Source of the DNA: JAIRMO01 sp046533115
Lineage (GTDB): Bacteria > Spirochaetota > Spirochaetia > Treponematales > Breznakiellaceae
DNA length: 64,000 nt
NCBI RefSeq assembly: GCF_046533115.1
Contig: NZ_JAJQRC010000001.1
Span: 248,001 to 312,000 of the forward strand
Direction of reading: 5' to 3'
This document shows, one piece after another, positions 1-9,881 of the stretch (positions are counted from its first letter, which is position 1; the number at the start of each line of letters is the position of its first letter). The notes beneath the pieces are model-generated. The model was not told where the DNA came from. It was given only the letters and a program-made list of their open reading frames with translations, and made no database searches. A program made the translations under genes and the position numbers.

Positions 1-201
1 GGACACAGCGCTTTCAGTATGGCGGTGGATTTTGCCGCTAATTGGGGGATCAAACATGTGGTTTTGTTTCACCATGATCCTACCTATGATGATAGAAAGT
101 TGGTCAATATCCTGCAATCCGCCCGGTTGTATACGGAGCGGATGGGTATAAAGGATATGGAAATTTCCCTGGCCACGGAAGGCTTGGAACTTACCTTATA
201 A
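1..201 (+). CDS. MBL-fold metallo-hydrolase, C-terminal fragment (5' end outside window)
   Basis: The reading frame is open from base 1, so this is the tail of a gene that begins upstream. The visible part starts with GHSAFS and continues with LFHHDP, the late histidine motif seen in metallo-beta-lactamase-fold hydrolases of the phosphodiesterase-like group, followed by a short helical C-terminus. The first metal motif (HxHxDH) would lie outside the window, so the substrate cannot be inferred. It ends 14 bases before mltG and is probably co-transcribed with it. Confidence 0.7.
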   Translation, partial: GHSAFSMAVDFAANWGIKHVVLFHHDPTYDDRKLVNILQSARLYTERMGIKDMEISLATEGLELTL

Positions 202-215
202 CACCTGAGGGAGAA

Positions 216-1289
216 ATGTCCCGTATTATTCATATTGTGGTTAGAACCGTATGTGTTTTTTGGGGGATGGCCTTATTATGCGCCCTCTTGGGTCTGGGGG
301 CGGTGATTTATTTCAATGCTCCGCCGTCCCTCCAACCCCCAAGCGGCAGCCACGAGGCGCTGACCATAGAACCGGAGGGGAAGGTAATTTTGGAAGTCCG
401 CAACGGGGAAAGCGCCGCTTCGGTGGGGCGGCGCTTGCTGGAAGCGGGGATTATCCGGAGCCACTATTTCTGGGATCTCCTTTTCTATATCGACAAACGC
501 TACATAAAAGCCGGAACTTATCAGCTGACCCTGCCGGTAAGTCAGCTCGAAATACGGGCTATCCTGGTGGCGGGCCGGCAAATTCTCAAGCGGGTAACCA
601 TACCGGAAGGGGTTACCCTGAAAAAAATGGCCCGGATCCTGGCCAACGAGGGGATCTGTGACGAAGCGGGGTTCCTCGCCGCCGCGGCGAACCGGGAAAT
701 CCTCAATCACTATCGAATACTGGGGGATACCATGGAGGGCTATCTCTACCCGGATACCTATCTCTTTTCCCCGGGGTATCCTCCGGAACTGGTGGCTAAA
801 GCCATGGCGGATACCTTTTTTAAACGGCTGGCGGAAATCCAACATGACCTGCCGGACTTAAGTCCTGAGGAACTCCATAAACGGGTGATCCTCGCTTCTA
901 TCGTGGAGCGGGAGTACCGCCTTGATGAGGAGGCCCCGATAATGGCGGGGGTATTCTATAACCGGCTTAACATAGGAATGGCCCTTCAGTCCTGCGCCAC
1001 CGTGGAATACGTGATTACCGAAATTCAGGGGAAACCCCATCCGGAGGTTCTGTATACCCGAGATACCGAAATCAGGGACCCCTATAATACCTATATCAGG
1101 CCCGGATTACCCCCGGGACCTATTTCCGCCCCCGGTATGGTTGCCTTAAACGCGGTTTTTAACCCCCTTTCCAGCGATTATCTCTATTTTCGCCTGATAG
1201 ATCCCGCCGTGGGCAGGCATTATTTTTCCAAAACCCTGGATGATCATATCAAAGCGGGAACACTCTATGTTAAGGGTCCTTCCCTATGA
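216..1289 (+). CDS. mltG: Endolytic murein transglycosylase MltG (YceG-like)
   Basis: This is a membrane-anchored lytic transglycosylase that cuts nascent peptidoglycan strands and sets glycan chain length. An N-terminal membrane segment spans about residues 10-32 and is followed by a LysM-like region. The YceG catalytic domain carries the signature ILASIVEREY, whose Glu, about residue 231, matches the family's catalytic glutamate. The later block LQSCATVEYV and the RPGLPPGPI segment are also typical. The start is ATG with a GAGG-type ribosome site just upstream. Its stop overlaps the dnaG start (ATGA). At 357 aa it is a normal length for the family, and the link to dnaG-rpoD suggests coordination of wall growth with replication genes. 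Confidence 0.93.
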   Translation: MSRIIHIVVRTVCVFWGMALLCALLGLGAVIYFNAPPSLQPPSGSHEALTIEPEGKVILEVRNGESAASVGRRLLEAGIIRSHYFWDLLFYIDKRYIKAGTYQLTLPVSQLEIRAILVAGRQILKRVTIPEGVTLKKMARILANEGICDEAGFLAAAANREILNHYRILGDTMEGYLYPDTYLFSPGYPPELVAKAMADTFFKRLAEIQHDLPDLSPEELHKRVILASIVEREYRLDEEAPIMAGVFYNRLNIGMALQSCATVEYVITEIQGKPHPEVLYTRDTEIRDPYNTYIRPGLPPGPISAPGMVALNAVFNPLSSDYLYFRLIDPAVGRHYFSKTLDDHIKAGTLYVKGPSL

Positions 1290-3091
1290 GTTATATTGCC
1301 GAAACCACCATCCGGGAGCTTAATGACCGGATGGACGCCGTGGCCCTGGTGGGGGATTATGTACGGCTTGAAAAACGGGGAAATCGGTATTGGGGGCTTT
1401 GCCCCTTTCATAACGAAAAAACCCCCTCTTTCACGGTGGATCCCGAACGGAAGATGTATTATTGTTTTGGCTGCCACGAGGGGGGAGGGGTGATAAATTT
1501 TATCATGGCCATGGAGAAACTCACCTTTCCCGAGGCGGTTGAAATCCTGGCAAAACGGCTGGGGATCGAAGTGGTCTATGAAAATACCGGGGGAAAGCCC
1601 AAGGATCCGGGGATTACCACCCGAATAGACGAACTTTCCGAGTTATACCGCCGGGTAGCGGTGAGTTTTAACCATTTTCTTATGGAAAAACCCCAGGGAA
1701 AGGCTGCGAAGGATTATATTTTAGCCAGGGCAATAAATAAAGAAACGATAAATCGGTTCCGTTTGGGCTATGCCCCGGCGGATAAGGCCTGGCTGTTCAA
1801 TTTTCTTTCTCAAAAGGGATATACGGAAAACTTTCTTGCCCAAAGCGGTCTTTTTTTTAAAAATAACCCCCGGACGGCGTTTTTTAGTGACCGGCTGATG
1901 TTTCCCATCGCGGATCGGCAGGGGCGGACCACCGCCTTTGGGGGGCGGATCTTATCCGGGGACGGTCCCAAATATATCAACTCCTCGGAATCGGAGATCT
2001 ATAAAAAGCGGGAAACCCTCTTTGCCATTGATTTAGCCCTGCCGGAACTCAGAAAAACCCGGGAGGTATACCTGGTTGAGGGGTATATGGATGTGATAGC
2101 CCTCCATCAGGCGGGGATCATCAACGCGGTGGCCCCCCTGGGAACGGCCTTTACCGATGAACAGGCCAAACTCTTACGGCGCTGGGTGGAGCGGATCTAC
2201 CTTATTTTTGATACCGATGAGGCGGGGCAGGCCGCGGCGGTCAAGGCCATCATGACAAGCCGGAGAAATGCCCTGGTTTGTTCCGTGATATCCCTAAAAA
2301 ACAACCGAGACTTAAAGGATCCTGCGGATATTTTAAAAGAAATGGGCCCGGAGGCGTTGCAAAATACTGTAAAATGTTTTATAAATGACCTTGAGTATCT
2401 TGTAATGCGCAGTAAGGCGCTATATGATCTTTCCGATTCCGAAGGGAAGGCTCAGGCGGTGGCTTTTCTGTTTCCGTACTTGGAAATTTTGGATTCGGAG
2501 GTGTCCCGGGAGGCATCTATAGAAGTTATTGCGGATGCATTTGGGGTTGAACGTCAGGCGGTACTTTCTGACTATGGTCATTATCGTCCCGGGGAACTGC
2601 GGTCGAAGAAGACGATGGTTCCCCAACAATCTGCCGGGTCCGGGGTAAAACCGGTTCGGATGAACGAAGAATTGTTTTTGCTGACCGTGGTTTTTTTTAA
2701 CCCCGGATTGTATCCTAAGTTGCTTTCGGCTTTTACGATTGAGGAATTAAAGGATCCTCACGCTAAAGAGCTGTTTATCGCCCTGGATGAGTGGTATCGG
2801 AACGATTCTTCCGGGATGGATGATCTTCTGTCCCGGGTTAAGGACGAGGCTTTACGTAAATTTGTACTGGAACGGGGGACTTCCGAGGCCTTTTCCGTCC
2901 ATGTGGAACAACTTGTTTCAGACGGAATAAGGCGGATAAAACAGAAACGGCTTGAACGCAGACGGGCCGAAATAGTAACGGAACTGCGTATCATGCGGCA
3001 GGGAGATATCGGACACCGGACAGCGGATCTCCTGGCCGAAAAAGTGCATATTGATGCCGAATTACATCGTTTTAAGGAACATAACGAATGA
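1286..3091 (+). CDS. dnaG: DNA primase DnaG
   Basis: This primase makes RNA primers at the replication fork. The CHC2 zinc finger is near residues 38-66 (CPFHNEKTPSF, then CFGCHEGG). The TOPRIM core is visible as YLVEGYMDVIALHQAG followed by the acidic IFDTDEAGQAA, which would bind the catalytic metals. The C-terminal third matches the DnaB-interacting region only loosely, as is usual. The 601 aa length is normal. The gene overlaps mltG by 4 bases and rpoD by 4 bases, so translational coupling along mltG-dnaG-rpoD is likely. The usual rpsU of the macromolecular synthesis operon is absent here. Confidence 0.96.
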   Translation: MSYIAETTIRELNDRMDAVALVGDYVRLEKRGNRYWGLCPFHNEKTPSFTVDPERKMYYCFGCHEGGGVINFIMAMEKLTFPEAVEILAKRLGIEVVYENTGGKPKDPGITTRIDELSELYRRVAVSFNHFLMEKPQGKAAKDYILARAINKETINRFRLGYAPADKAWLFNFLSQKGYTENFLAQSGLFFKNNPRTAFFSDRLMFPIADRQGRTTAFGGRILSGDGPKYINSSESEIYKKRETLFAIDLALPELRKTREVYLVEGYMDVIALHQAGIINAVAPLGTAFTDEQAKLLRRWVERIYLIFDTDEAGQAAAVKAIMTSRRNALVCSVISLKNNRDLKDPADILKEMGPEALQNTVKCFINDLEYLVMRSKALYDLSDSEGKAQAVAFLFPYLEILDSEVSREASIEVIADAFGVERQAVLSDYGHYRPGELRSKKTMVPQQSAGSGVKPVRMNEELFLLTVVFFNPGLYPKLLSAFTIEELKDPHAKELFIALDEWYRNDSSGMDDLLSRVKDEALRKFVLERGTSEAFSVHVEQLVSDGIRRIKQKRLERRRAEIVTELRIMRQGDIGHRTADLLAEKVHIDAELHRFKEHNE

Positions 3092-4827
3092 CGGATTTGC
3101 AGCTTGATCCTGCTGTTTTGAAGTTGATTGAATACGCAAAGGAAAAGAAATCCCTTTCCTACGATGAACTTTCCGATTTTTTACCGGAACATATCGCCAA
3201 TTCCGATAAAATAGAGCAGGTCCTCGCCCTCCTGGAAGCAAATAACGTTCAGCTTATTGAGGATGACGGTTCCGGAGAGGATGAAACCGAGTCGGATCCG
3301 CGTAAAAACGCGGAATCCGAAAAAAAACGGCTCGTATACAACGACAAAGAATCGTCGGTGGATGATCCTATCCGGCTTTACCTCAGGGAAATAGGCCGGG
3401 AAAACCTTCTGACCGCCGAACAGGAGATAGAACTCTCCAAACAGATGGAAGATGGGGAAAATATCATCAAGGGGGTGATAAAAAAATCCGGTATGATCAT
3501 CCCCGAATTCTACCACATTGCGCTCCGGGCCTTTTCAAAAAAAGATCCCCGGGAATTAAGCCTTTCCAAAAAAGAAATCACCGAATACATGACCGAGCGC
3601 CGCAGGCTCAACCAATTTTATAAGGAAACCCTTCGGCTTATCGGCGGGGAGCTGAAAAATTATATCGAAATCAAGCGGCGGCTTTTAAGCCGGGGTTTGG
3701 ACTTTTTTGATGATCAGGAACTCAATGAGATCCGCGGCCGGATTCTGGAGGTTATCGAGATTGCCGAAATCCATCCTGATGAAATTACCAGTTTTTCTGA
3801 AAAGTTCATTCAGGCGGCAAAAAAGATAAAACGGTATAAAAAAGAACAGGAACGGATAGAAAAACGGCTCCGGGTGGGATCCTTAAAGGAACTCCGTGCC
3901 TTGGGCCGGGGCTTGACCATCAAGGAGGAGCGGGAGCGGCTGGAAGAGGATCTGGGCCTTTTATCGGATGAAATAAAAGAACTTATCCGGCATATCCAGG
4001 TGACTGAAAAAAAACTCCGTCAGATGGAATCGGAATTTGAGGAATCCATCGAAAGTATCAACCAAATGGCCAAGGAAATAAGCCGGGGCCGTAATTTAAT
4101 GAAAAGCGCTAAGGATAGACTTATTAAAGCGAATCTTCGCCTGGTAGTCTCCATTGCCAAAAAATATACCAACCGGGGGCTTCATTTTTTTGATTTGGTT
4201 CAGGAGGGGAATATCGGCCTTATCAAGGCGGTAGAAAAATTCGAGTATCAAAAGGGCTTTAAATTTTCCACCTACGCGACCTGGTGGATTCGACAGGCCA
4301 TTACCCGGTCCATATCGGATCAGGCCCGGACCATCCGGGTTCCGGTCCACATGATAGAGCAGATCAACAAGGTGGTACGGGAATCCCGGCAGCTTATGCA
4401 GGTTTTGGGGAGGGAACCCACGGATGAAGAAATCGCCGAGCGCCTCGGCTGGACTACCCAACGGGTAAAATCGGTAAAAAACGTGGCCCGGGAGCCCATA
4501 TCCCTGGAAACTCCCATTGGAGAAGAGGAGGATTCCCTTTTAGGAGATTTCATTGAGGATAAGGACGTAGAAAATCCGGCAAATCAGACCGCCTTTACCC
4601 TGCTTCAGGAACAGCTTTCCGGGGTACTATCCACCTTGCCCGCCAGGGAACAGGAGGTACTTAAAATGCGTTTCGGTCTTGATGACGGATATTCCCTCAC
4701 CTTGGAAGAAGTGGGGCTGTATTTTAATGTCACCCGGGAACGGATCCGGCAGATTGAGGCCAAGGCCCTCCGCCGGCTTCGGCATCCGCGGAGGAGCCGG
4801 CGCCTAAAAGATTATTTGGATCATTAA
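3088..4827 (+). CDS. rpoD: RNA polymerase primary sigma factor (sigma-70)
   Basis: This is the housekeeping sigma factor. An N-terminal region 1.1-like segment is followed by region 1.2 (YLREIGRENLLTAEQEI). A long charged non-conserved region, rich in Lys and Glu, runs to about residue 340. Region 2 is clear (FFDLVQEGNIGLIKAVEKF, STYATWWIRQAITRS), then region 3 and the region 4 helix-turn-helix (SLTLEEVGLYFNVTRERIRQ). It starts inside the dnaG stop. TTGACA/TATAAT-like promoters found elsewhere in the window are what this factor would read. Confidence 0.97.
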   Translation: MTDLQLDPAVLKLIEYAKEKKSLSYDELSDFLPEHIANSDKIEQVLALLEANNVQLIEDDGSGEDETESDPRKNAESEKKRLVYNDKESSVDDPIRLYLREIGRENLLTAEQEIELSKQMEDGENIIKGVIKKSGMIIPEFYHIALRAFSKKDPRELSLSKKEITEYMTERRRLNQFYKETLRLIGGELKNYIEIKRRLLSRGLDFFDDQELNEIRGRILEVIEIAEIHPDEITSFSEKFIQAAKKIKRYKKEQERIEKRLRVGSLKELRALGRGLTIKEERERLEEDLGLLSDEIKELIRHIQVTEKKLRQMESEFEESIESINQMAKEISRGRNLMKSAKDRLIKANLRLVVSIAKKYTNRGLHFFDLVQEGNIGLIKAVEKFEYQKGFKFSTYATWWIRQAITRSISDQARTIRVPVHMIEQINKVVRESRQLMQVLGREPTDEEIAERLGWTTQRVKSVKNVAREPISLETPIGEEEDSLLGDFIEDKDVENPANQTAFTLLQEQLSGVLSTLPAREQEVLKMRFGLDDGYSLTLEEVGLYFNVTRERIRQIEAKALRRLRHPRRSRRLKDYLDH

Positions 4828-4839
4828 AAAAGGATTGAT

Positions 4840-5003
4840 TTTTCAAAATTTGACATTTGAGCCGGTTTTAAAACTTAAATTTTTTGAAACCGGCCTTGGG
4901 AAAAGCGGCTTAACGTCCGTTTTTTCTCCTAAATTTAAGGTCGCTGTTTCAAAATCACCGGTGCTGCCGGACAAAAGGATTCTGAAACAGCCTCATTTTT
5001 AAG
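4840..5003. repeat. Imperfect dispersed intergenic repeat, copy 1
   Basis: The gap between rpoD and the zinc-ribbon gene contains words also found at 23210-23360 and in part at 58500-58660. These include TTTCAAAATTTGAC, an accgg..ttG.GAAAA.GCGG block, and AAATTTAAGG followed by CGCT. The copies are degenerate and rich in short internal complements (GGTTTTAAAACC-like). The function is unknown; termination or RNA processing signals are possible. Confidence 0.5.
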
Positions 5004-5012
5004 GGGTAATCC

Positions 5013-5855
5013 ATGGCTATGGAAGATGTGTTTGATAAGCTGCGTACCTTGCAGGATATTCTTTCAGAAAAAATAAGTTTAGAGCAGGACATTCAGGAAA
5101 TTCCCAAACTTCTGTCAACCCAGGAGGAACTTTTAGCCCGGCTTAAGAAGACTTTTATTGAAAAAAATCAGGATTATGAAAAGGCAAAAAACGCGGAAAT
5201 AGAATATCGTAACCTGTTGGTAGAAGCGGAAAGCGCCCGGGAACGGGCCGAAAAAAATATGGATTCCATCAGTACCCAGCGGGAATATGAGGCCCTGGAT
5301 AAGGAAATTCGGGACGCCTCTGAAAAAGAACAACAATACCGTAAGGATCTTCAGCGGGAAGAGCGTCTTTTGGCGGACTTGGATGAACAAATAAAACAAA
5401 ATACCGCCCTTATTGAACAGCAGGAACAGGAATTGGCGGAGCGCAAGGCGGGTATTGAGGCGGAGATAGCGGAAAAAACCGCCCAGGTTGAGAAACTGTT
5501 GGAGCGGGAAAGGGAGACAACCCCGGGCCTTGATCCGGAGGTGCTTTTTAAATTCGAGCGGATCGTCAAAAATAAAATGGGCCGGGGTATTGTGGCCATC
5601 AGGGGGGGGGTATGTATGGGATGCCACATGATCCTACCCGTCCAGTTTGCCAATACGGTGCGGATGGGAGAAGAAATCGTCTTTTGCCCCTATTGTTCCC
5701 GAATTCTCTTTTATGAAGAGTCCGAACAGGGGGAGGAAGATTTCTTCGATACCGAAGATGCGGGAAGTCTGTCTGACCTGGATGATATGGACGATGATGA
5801 ATATGATGAGGATGAGGAGGAGGATGAAAAAATAAATATTGATTACGACGAATAG
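5013..5855 (+). CDS. Coiled-coil C4-type zinc-ribbon protein
   Basis: Residues about 5-180 form a long, highly charged coiled coil (Glu/Lys/Gln rich). A zinc ribbon follows with CMGCHM and, 23 residues later, CPYC. The C-terminal tail is almost entirely Asp and Glu. This architecture matches the DUF164/zf-RING_7 family found in spirochaetes and other bacteria, including a treponemal gene lying between rpoD and the mre cluster. The family's role is not established; nucleic-acid or ribosome binding has been suggested. The ATG start is preceded by AAGGGG. It lies immediately upstream of the RNase P RNA. Confidence 0.85.
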   Translation: MAMEDVFDKLRTLQDILSEKISLEQDIQEIPKLLSTQEELLARLKKTFIEKNQDYEKAKNAEIEYRNLLVEAESARERAEKNMDSISTQREYEALDKEIRDASEKEQQYRKDLQREERLLADLDEQIKQNTALIEQQEQELAERKAGIEAEIAEKTAQVEKLLERERETTPGLDPEVLFKFERIVKNKMGRGIVAIRGGVCMGCHMILPVQFANTVRMGEEIVFCPYCSRILFYEESEQGEEDFFDTEDAGSLSDLDDMDDDEYDEDEEEDEKINIDYDE

Positions 5856-5874
5856 CCTGAAAACCTTAAGTTAT

Positions 5875-6306
<432 letters not shown>

Positions 6307-6385
6307 TTTTCTTTCCCCACGGCTATTTCAAAAGGTACCGACGGTACGTACGTAGGTTTATTCTGAATTCTGCCCGTTAGCTTTG

Positions 6386-6414
6386 TTGATTTTTTCTGCA
6401 AAAGAAAGTAATAT
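6386..6414 (+). promoter_or_regulatory. Sigma-70 promoter for the TPR gene
   Basis: TTGATT at 6386-6391 and TAATAT at 6409-6414 are separated by 17 bases. Initiation expected near 6420 would leave only about 6-9 bases before the ATG at 6428. Confidence 0.65.
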
Positions 6415-6427
6415 AGTTTGTAATACT

Positions 6428-7426
6428 ATGTTTAAACCACGTTCCTGGTCTGATTATGGCCGTTACGCCCACCGTAATCAGAAGGTTAACCGAGGGGTGA
6501 TTATTATTTTTTTCAGTATCCTCATACTATCCGGGGGAGTGTTTTTTGGGAGCAGGAGAAGCAGGCTGGGGAATGATCGAAAAGAAATTCTGCGGCTTTG
6601 GGAAGAAGCTTCCTATGAAGAAGTTTTTAGGATAACCCAGGATAAATTACAAACGAATCCCCTGGATTATTTTTTGTTAACCACCCATGGTATGGTGGCT
6701 TATCAGCTTGCGGTTGCCCAGATCAATAATTATGATACCCTGGTCTATATAGATAGGTGTATCTGGTCATTACGGAAGGCCCTGCTGATTAATGACGGGG
6801 CAAAAGACGGCAGAATTTTCTATGTATTGGGCAAAGCTTATTACGAAAAAGGGGTGGGTTACGCGGATTTGGCGGTAAAATTTCTGGAAGCGGCCCGGGA
6901 AGTCTCCTACGATGCCCGGGATATTCCTGAATACTTAGGGCTTGCCTATGCGGGGATCCATGATTATCATAGTAGTGTCGCGGCTTTTAGTTTGGCTTTG
7001 AACCCGGCCAATGATTTTGAAAGAAGGGTTGAAAATAATTTGGAGGGTCCGCCGAATCCGGCGATTTCCGCTTACCCCCAGGATCTATTACTTTTAGCCA
7101 TTGCCCGTTCCTATTTGGAGTTGGATGAATCCGATACGGCCAAGGCGTATCTTCTTCGCTGTATAGAAACGTCCATGGATTCCCAGGTTATTATCACTGC
7201 CCGGTTCCTTTTAGGGGGGCTTTTTGAAAATTCCGACGATAAGGAAGGCGCCATATCCCAATATCTTACTATTATCGAAGAATCGGGAGAAAACGCGGAA
7301 GCCCATTACCGCTTAGGCGAGTTATACGCTTCCATGGGTGATACCGCCAGGTCCCGTTTTGAATGGCGGACGGCTATGAGGATTGATCCGACCCACAAAC
7401 AGGCAAGGATACGGCTGAATTTATAA
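6428..7426 (+). CDS. Membrane-anchored TPR protein
   Basis: A 332-residue protein with one membrane segment near residues 19-36 (GVIIIFFSILILSGG). Tetratricopeptide-type helical repeats follow, clearest at the C-terminus (AEAHYRLGELYASMGDTARS). The ATG at 6428 was preferred over the upstream in-frame TTG at 6383 because that TTG lies inside the likely -35 region. No Shine-Dalgarno site precedes the ATG. A TPR gene at this position, before mreB, is seen in other treponemes. A scaffold role in envelope growth is an inference from the context. Confidence 0.8.
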   Translation: MFKPRSWSDYGRYAHRNQKVNRGVIIIFFSILILSGGVFFGSRRSRLGNDRKEILRLWEEASYEEVFRITQDKLQTNPLDYFLLTTHGMVAYQLAVAQINNYDTLVYIDRCIWSLRKALLINDGAKDGRIFYVLGKAYYEKGVGYADLAVKFLEAAREVSYDARDIPEYLGLAYAGIHDYHSSVAAFSLALNPANDFERRVENNLEGPPNPAISAYPQDLLLLAIARSYLELDESDTAKAYLLRCIETSMDSQVIITARFLLGGLFENSDDKEGAISQYLTIIEESGENAEAHYRLGELYASMGDTARSRFEWRTAMRIDPTHKQARIRLNL

Positions 7427-7464
7427 TTTTGAAGCAATGGGGCCTATGAGGCCCGGGAGGAAAT

Positions 7465-8493
7465 ATGTTTGGAAAAAGTTCTTCAGATATCGGCATCGAT
7501 TTAGGAACCTGTAATACCCTTATTTATATACGCGGGAAAGGTATTGTCATCAACGAACCATCGGTGGTGGCGGTAGAACGGGGTACTAAACGGGTTATGG
7601 CCGTAGGAACCGACGCAAAAAATATGCTCTGGAGGACTCCGGGAAATATCATAGCCATCAGGCCCATGCGGGACGGGGTTATTGCCGATCTTGAATCCAC
7701 GGAAAAGATGATCCGGTATTTTATTTCCAAGGTACTACCCCGGTACCGTTTTATAAAGCCCCGGATGGTTATCGGCATTCCCTCATGCATTACCGAGGTG
7801 GAACGCCGGGCGGTGGAAGAAAGCGCCTATAAGGCAGGGGCCCGGGAAGTGAAGGTTATTGAGGAAAGCCTGGCCGCCGCCATCGGCGCGGACATTCCCA
7901 TCTTCGAACCCGCAGGACACATGATCTGTGATATTGGGGGGGGAACCACGGAAGTCTCGGTTATTTCCCTGGGCGGTATGGTGGTTACCAATGCCATACG
8001 TCTTGGGGGAGACGAATTTGACGAAGCGATTATTAAATATGTCCGTAGCGCCCATAACCTTATCATCGGTGAACAGACCGCGGAACGGTTGAAAATAGAG
8101 ATCGGTAACGCCGCGCCGGATAAAACCATCGAAAAAGTTGAAATTAAAGGGACCGACGCCATTACCGGACTGCCCCGAAAGCTGGAAATTGATTCGGTCG
8201 AAGTTCGGGATGCCCTTAAAGACCCCATAACGCAAATAATTGATGAGATAAAATCAACCCTGGGGCAGACCCCGCCGGAATTGGCAGCGGATATTGTGGA
8301 GCGGGGGATAGTCATGACCGGCGGTGGTTCCCTCCTCAAGGGGTTTCCAAAACTCATCTCCAAGGAAACGGGGGTGCCGGTGATCCTCGCGGAACGTCCC
8401 CTGGACTGCGTTGCTCTGGGGGCGGGTAAATATTTTGAGAATGCCAAGGGTTTTGACAATACCCGCAGTATTTACGATAACCTGAACGGTTAG
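7465..8493 (+). CDS. mreB: Rod shape-determining protein MreB
   Basis: This is a bacterial actin that forms membrane-associated filaments and guides lateral wall synthesis. Actin-fold phosphate loops are visible: SDIGIDLGTCNTLIY at the N-terminus, CDIGGGTTEVSVISLGG in the middle and the adenosine motif MTGGGSLLKGFP near the C-terminus. The 342 aa length is standard. A GGGAGG ribosome site sits 4 bases from the ATG. It heads the mreB-mreC-mreD-mrdA-rodA order, the complete elongasome core, with little or no space between genes. Confidence 0.97.
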   Translation: MFGKSSSDIGIDLGTCNTLIYIRGKGIVINEPSVVAVERGTKRVMAVGTDAKNMLWRTPGNIIAIRPMRDGVIADLESTEKMIRYFISKVLPRYRFIKPRMVIGIPSCITEVERRAVEESAYKAGAREVKVIEESLAAAIGADIPIFEPAGHMICDIGGGTTEVSVISLGGMVVTNAIRLGGDEFDEAIIKYVRSAHNLIIGEQTAERLKIEIGNAAPDKTIEKVEIKGTDAITGLPRKLEIDSVEVRDALKDPITQIIDEIKSTLGQTPPELAADIVERGIVMTGGGSLLKGFPKLISKETGVPVILAERPLDCVALGAGKYFENAKGFDNTRSIYDNLNG

Positions 8494-8497
8494 TTTT

Positions 8498-9382
8498 ATG
8501 CGGATAAAAGCGTCTCCAGGACAAAAAAAACGTCCCAATATGGAAAGTTATGTTTTTATTGTCTTGGGCCTGGTATCCTTTTCGGTTCTCCTGGTTTCCA
8601 CCCGGAGTTTTGTCATTGATTTTCAGGGTATCGGGTTATCCGCGTTTTCCGGCGTCCGGGGGGGAGTCCACTTGGTTGCTTCGTTTTTTTCCCAGACCGT
8701 CCTTTCCATACAGGAACTGGCCTCTTTACGGCGGGAATACGCGGAGTTAACCGATCGGATAACCCGGTATGAGCAGCTTGAGCGGAATGCCGCGGAGATC
8801 CGGCAGGAAAACAACCGCCTCCGGGAACAGCTAGGGTTTTCAGAAACCCTGGTTTACCGGCACGTCCCCGCCGAACTTATCGGCAGGGACCCGGACAATC
8901 TCTTTTCGGCCCTGGTTATCAATAAGGGAAAATATCACGGCCTGGCGAATAATATGCCGGTCATAGCCTTCCAGAACGGGATTCAGGCCCTGGTGGGTAA
9001 AATAGTCCAGGCAGGACAATTTGAAAGCCTGGTTATGCCCCTTTACGATACCAGCTCATATGTTTCATCCCGCCTTTCGGATTCCCGGTATGAGGGAATT
9101 GTGGAAGGCCAGGGGAGTTCCGATATGCCCCTGATCATGCGTTTTATCAGAAAACGGGCCCGAGACGAGATCAGCTTTGGGGATCTTATCACTTCCAGCG
9201 GAATCGGAGGGGTATTCCCTCCAGGAATTACCATCGGAAGGGTGAGTGAAATACATTACGAGGAATACGAAACTTCCATGGAAGTGGAATTGGAGCCCGC
9301 CATAGATTTTTCCAGGCTGGAATATGTCTTTGTGATTGAAACTGAAAAAAAGAATGAAGCCGGATGGGAAGGGGATGGGTAG
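8498..9382 (+). CDS. mreC: Rod shape-determining protein MreC
   Basis: A bitopic elongasome scaffold that links MreB to the penicillin-binding protein. A membrane segment near residues 15-35 (YVFIVLGLVSFSVLLV) is followed by a coiled coil (LASLRREYAELTDRIT, then LRQENNRL-like heptads). The double beta-barrel MreC domain follows (GKYHGLANNMPVI, SSRLSDSRYEGIVEGQG, GDLITSSGIGGVFPPGI). Five bases separate it from mreB and its end overlaps mreD. Confidence 0.95.
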   Translation: MRIKASPGQKKRPNMESYVFIVLGLVSFSVLLVSTRSFVIDFQGIGLSAFSGVRGGVHLVASFFSQTVLSIQELASLRREYAELTDRITRYEQLERNAAEIRQENNRLREQLGFSETLVYRHVPAELIGRDPDNLFSALVINKGKYHGLANNMPVIAFQNGIQALVGKIVQAGQFESLVMPLYDTSSYVSSRLSDSRYEGIVEGQGSSDMPLIMRFIRKRARDEISFGDLITSSGIGGVFPPGITIGRVSEIHYEEYETSMEVELEPAIDFSRLEYVFVIETEKKNEAGWEGDG

Positions 9383-9881
9383 GCGTGTTATTTGGGCGAC
9401 GGTTTTCGCCCTTATTGCCGCTATTTTACAGTCCACTTTGCTTTCCCGTCTGGAAATTTACCATGCGATTCCGGATCTTGCCCTGGGCATTTTGGTATTC
9501 AGCGCGTATAATAACGGTACCATGACCGGACAACTGACGGGATTTTTTTCAGGATTTCTTATCGATTTTTTATCCGCCGCCCCCCTGGGATTTAACGCTT
9601 TTATCCGTACCATGGTAGGTTTTTTGACCGGGATTATGAAGGGAACCTTTTTTTTAGATATATTTTTTCTCCCCATGGCTTTATGTGCCGGGGCTACCCT
9701 GGTTAAGGCCCTTTTGGTTTTTTTACTCCACCTGCTTTTTGCCGGGGCTATTCCGGCTTATCCCCTCCGGGGACCTACCCTATGGGTGGAATTACTCCTC
9801 AACAGCCTTTCCGCCCCAATTTTATTTGGTTTCCTTAAATTTTTCAGATCCCTGCTGGTGATGGATCAGGGAGATCGATAA
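9354..9881 (+). CDS. mreD: Rod shape-determining protein MreD
   Basis: A small integral membrane protein with about five to six hydrophobic helices, typical of MreD (FALIAAILQSTLLSRLEIYH at the start, FFSGFLIDFLSAAPLGFNAF in the middle). The start is uncertain: ATG at 9354 is used here, but ATG at 9375, just behind GGAAGGGG, and a TTG at 9336 are also in frame. It overlaps the end of mreC, and its stop shares one base with the mrdA start. Confidence 0.88.
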   Translation: MKPDGKGMGRRVIWATVFALIAAILQSTLLSRLEIYHAIPDLALGILVFSAYNNGTMTGQLTGFFSGFLIDFLSAAPLGFNAFIRTMVGFLTGIMKGTFFLDIFFLPMALCAGATLVKALLVFLLHLLFAGAIPAYPLRGPTLWVELLLNSLSAPILFGFLKFFRSLLVMDQGDR

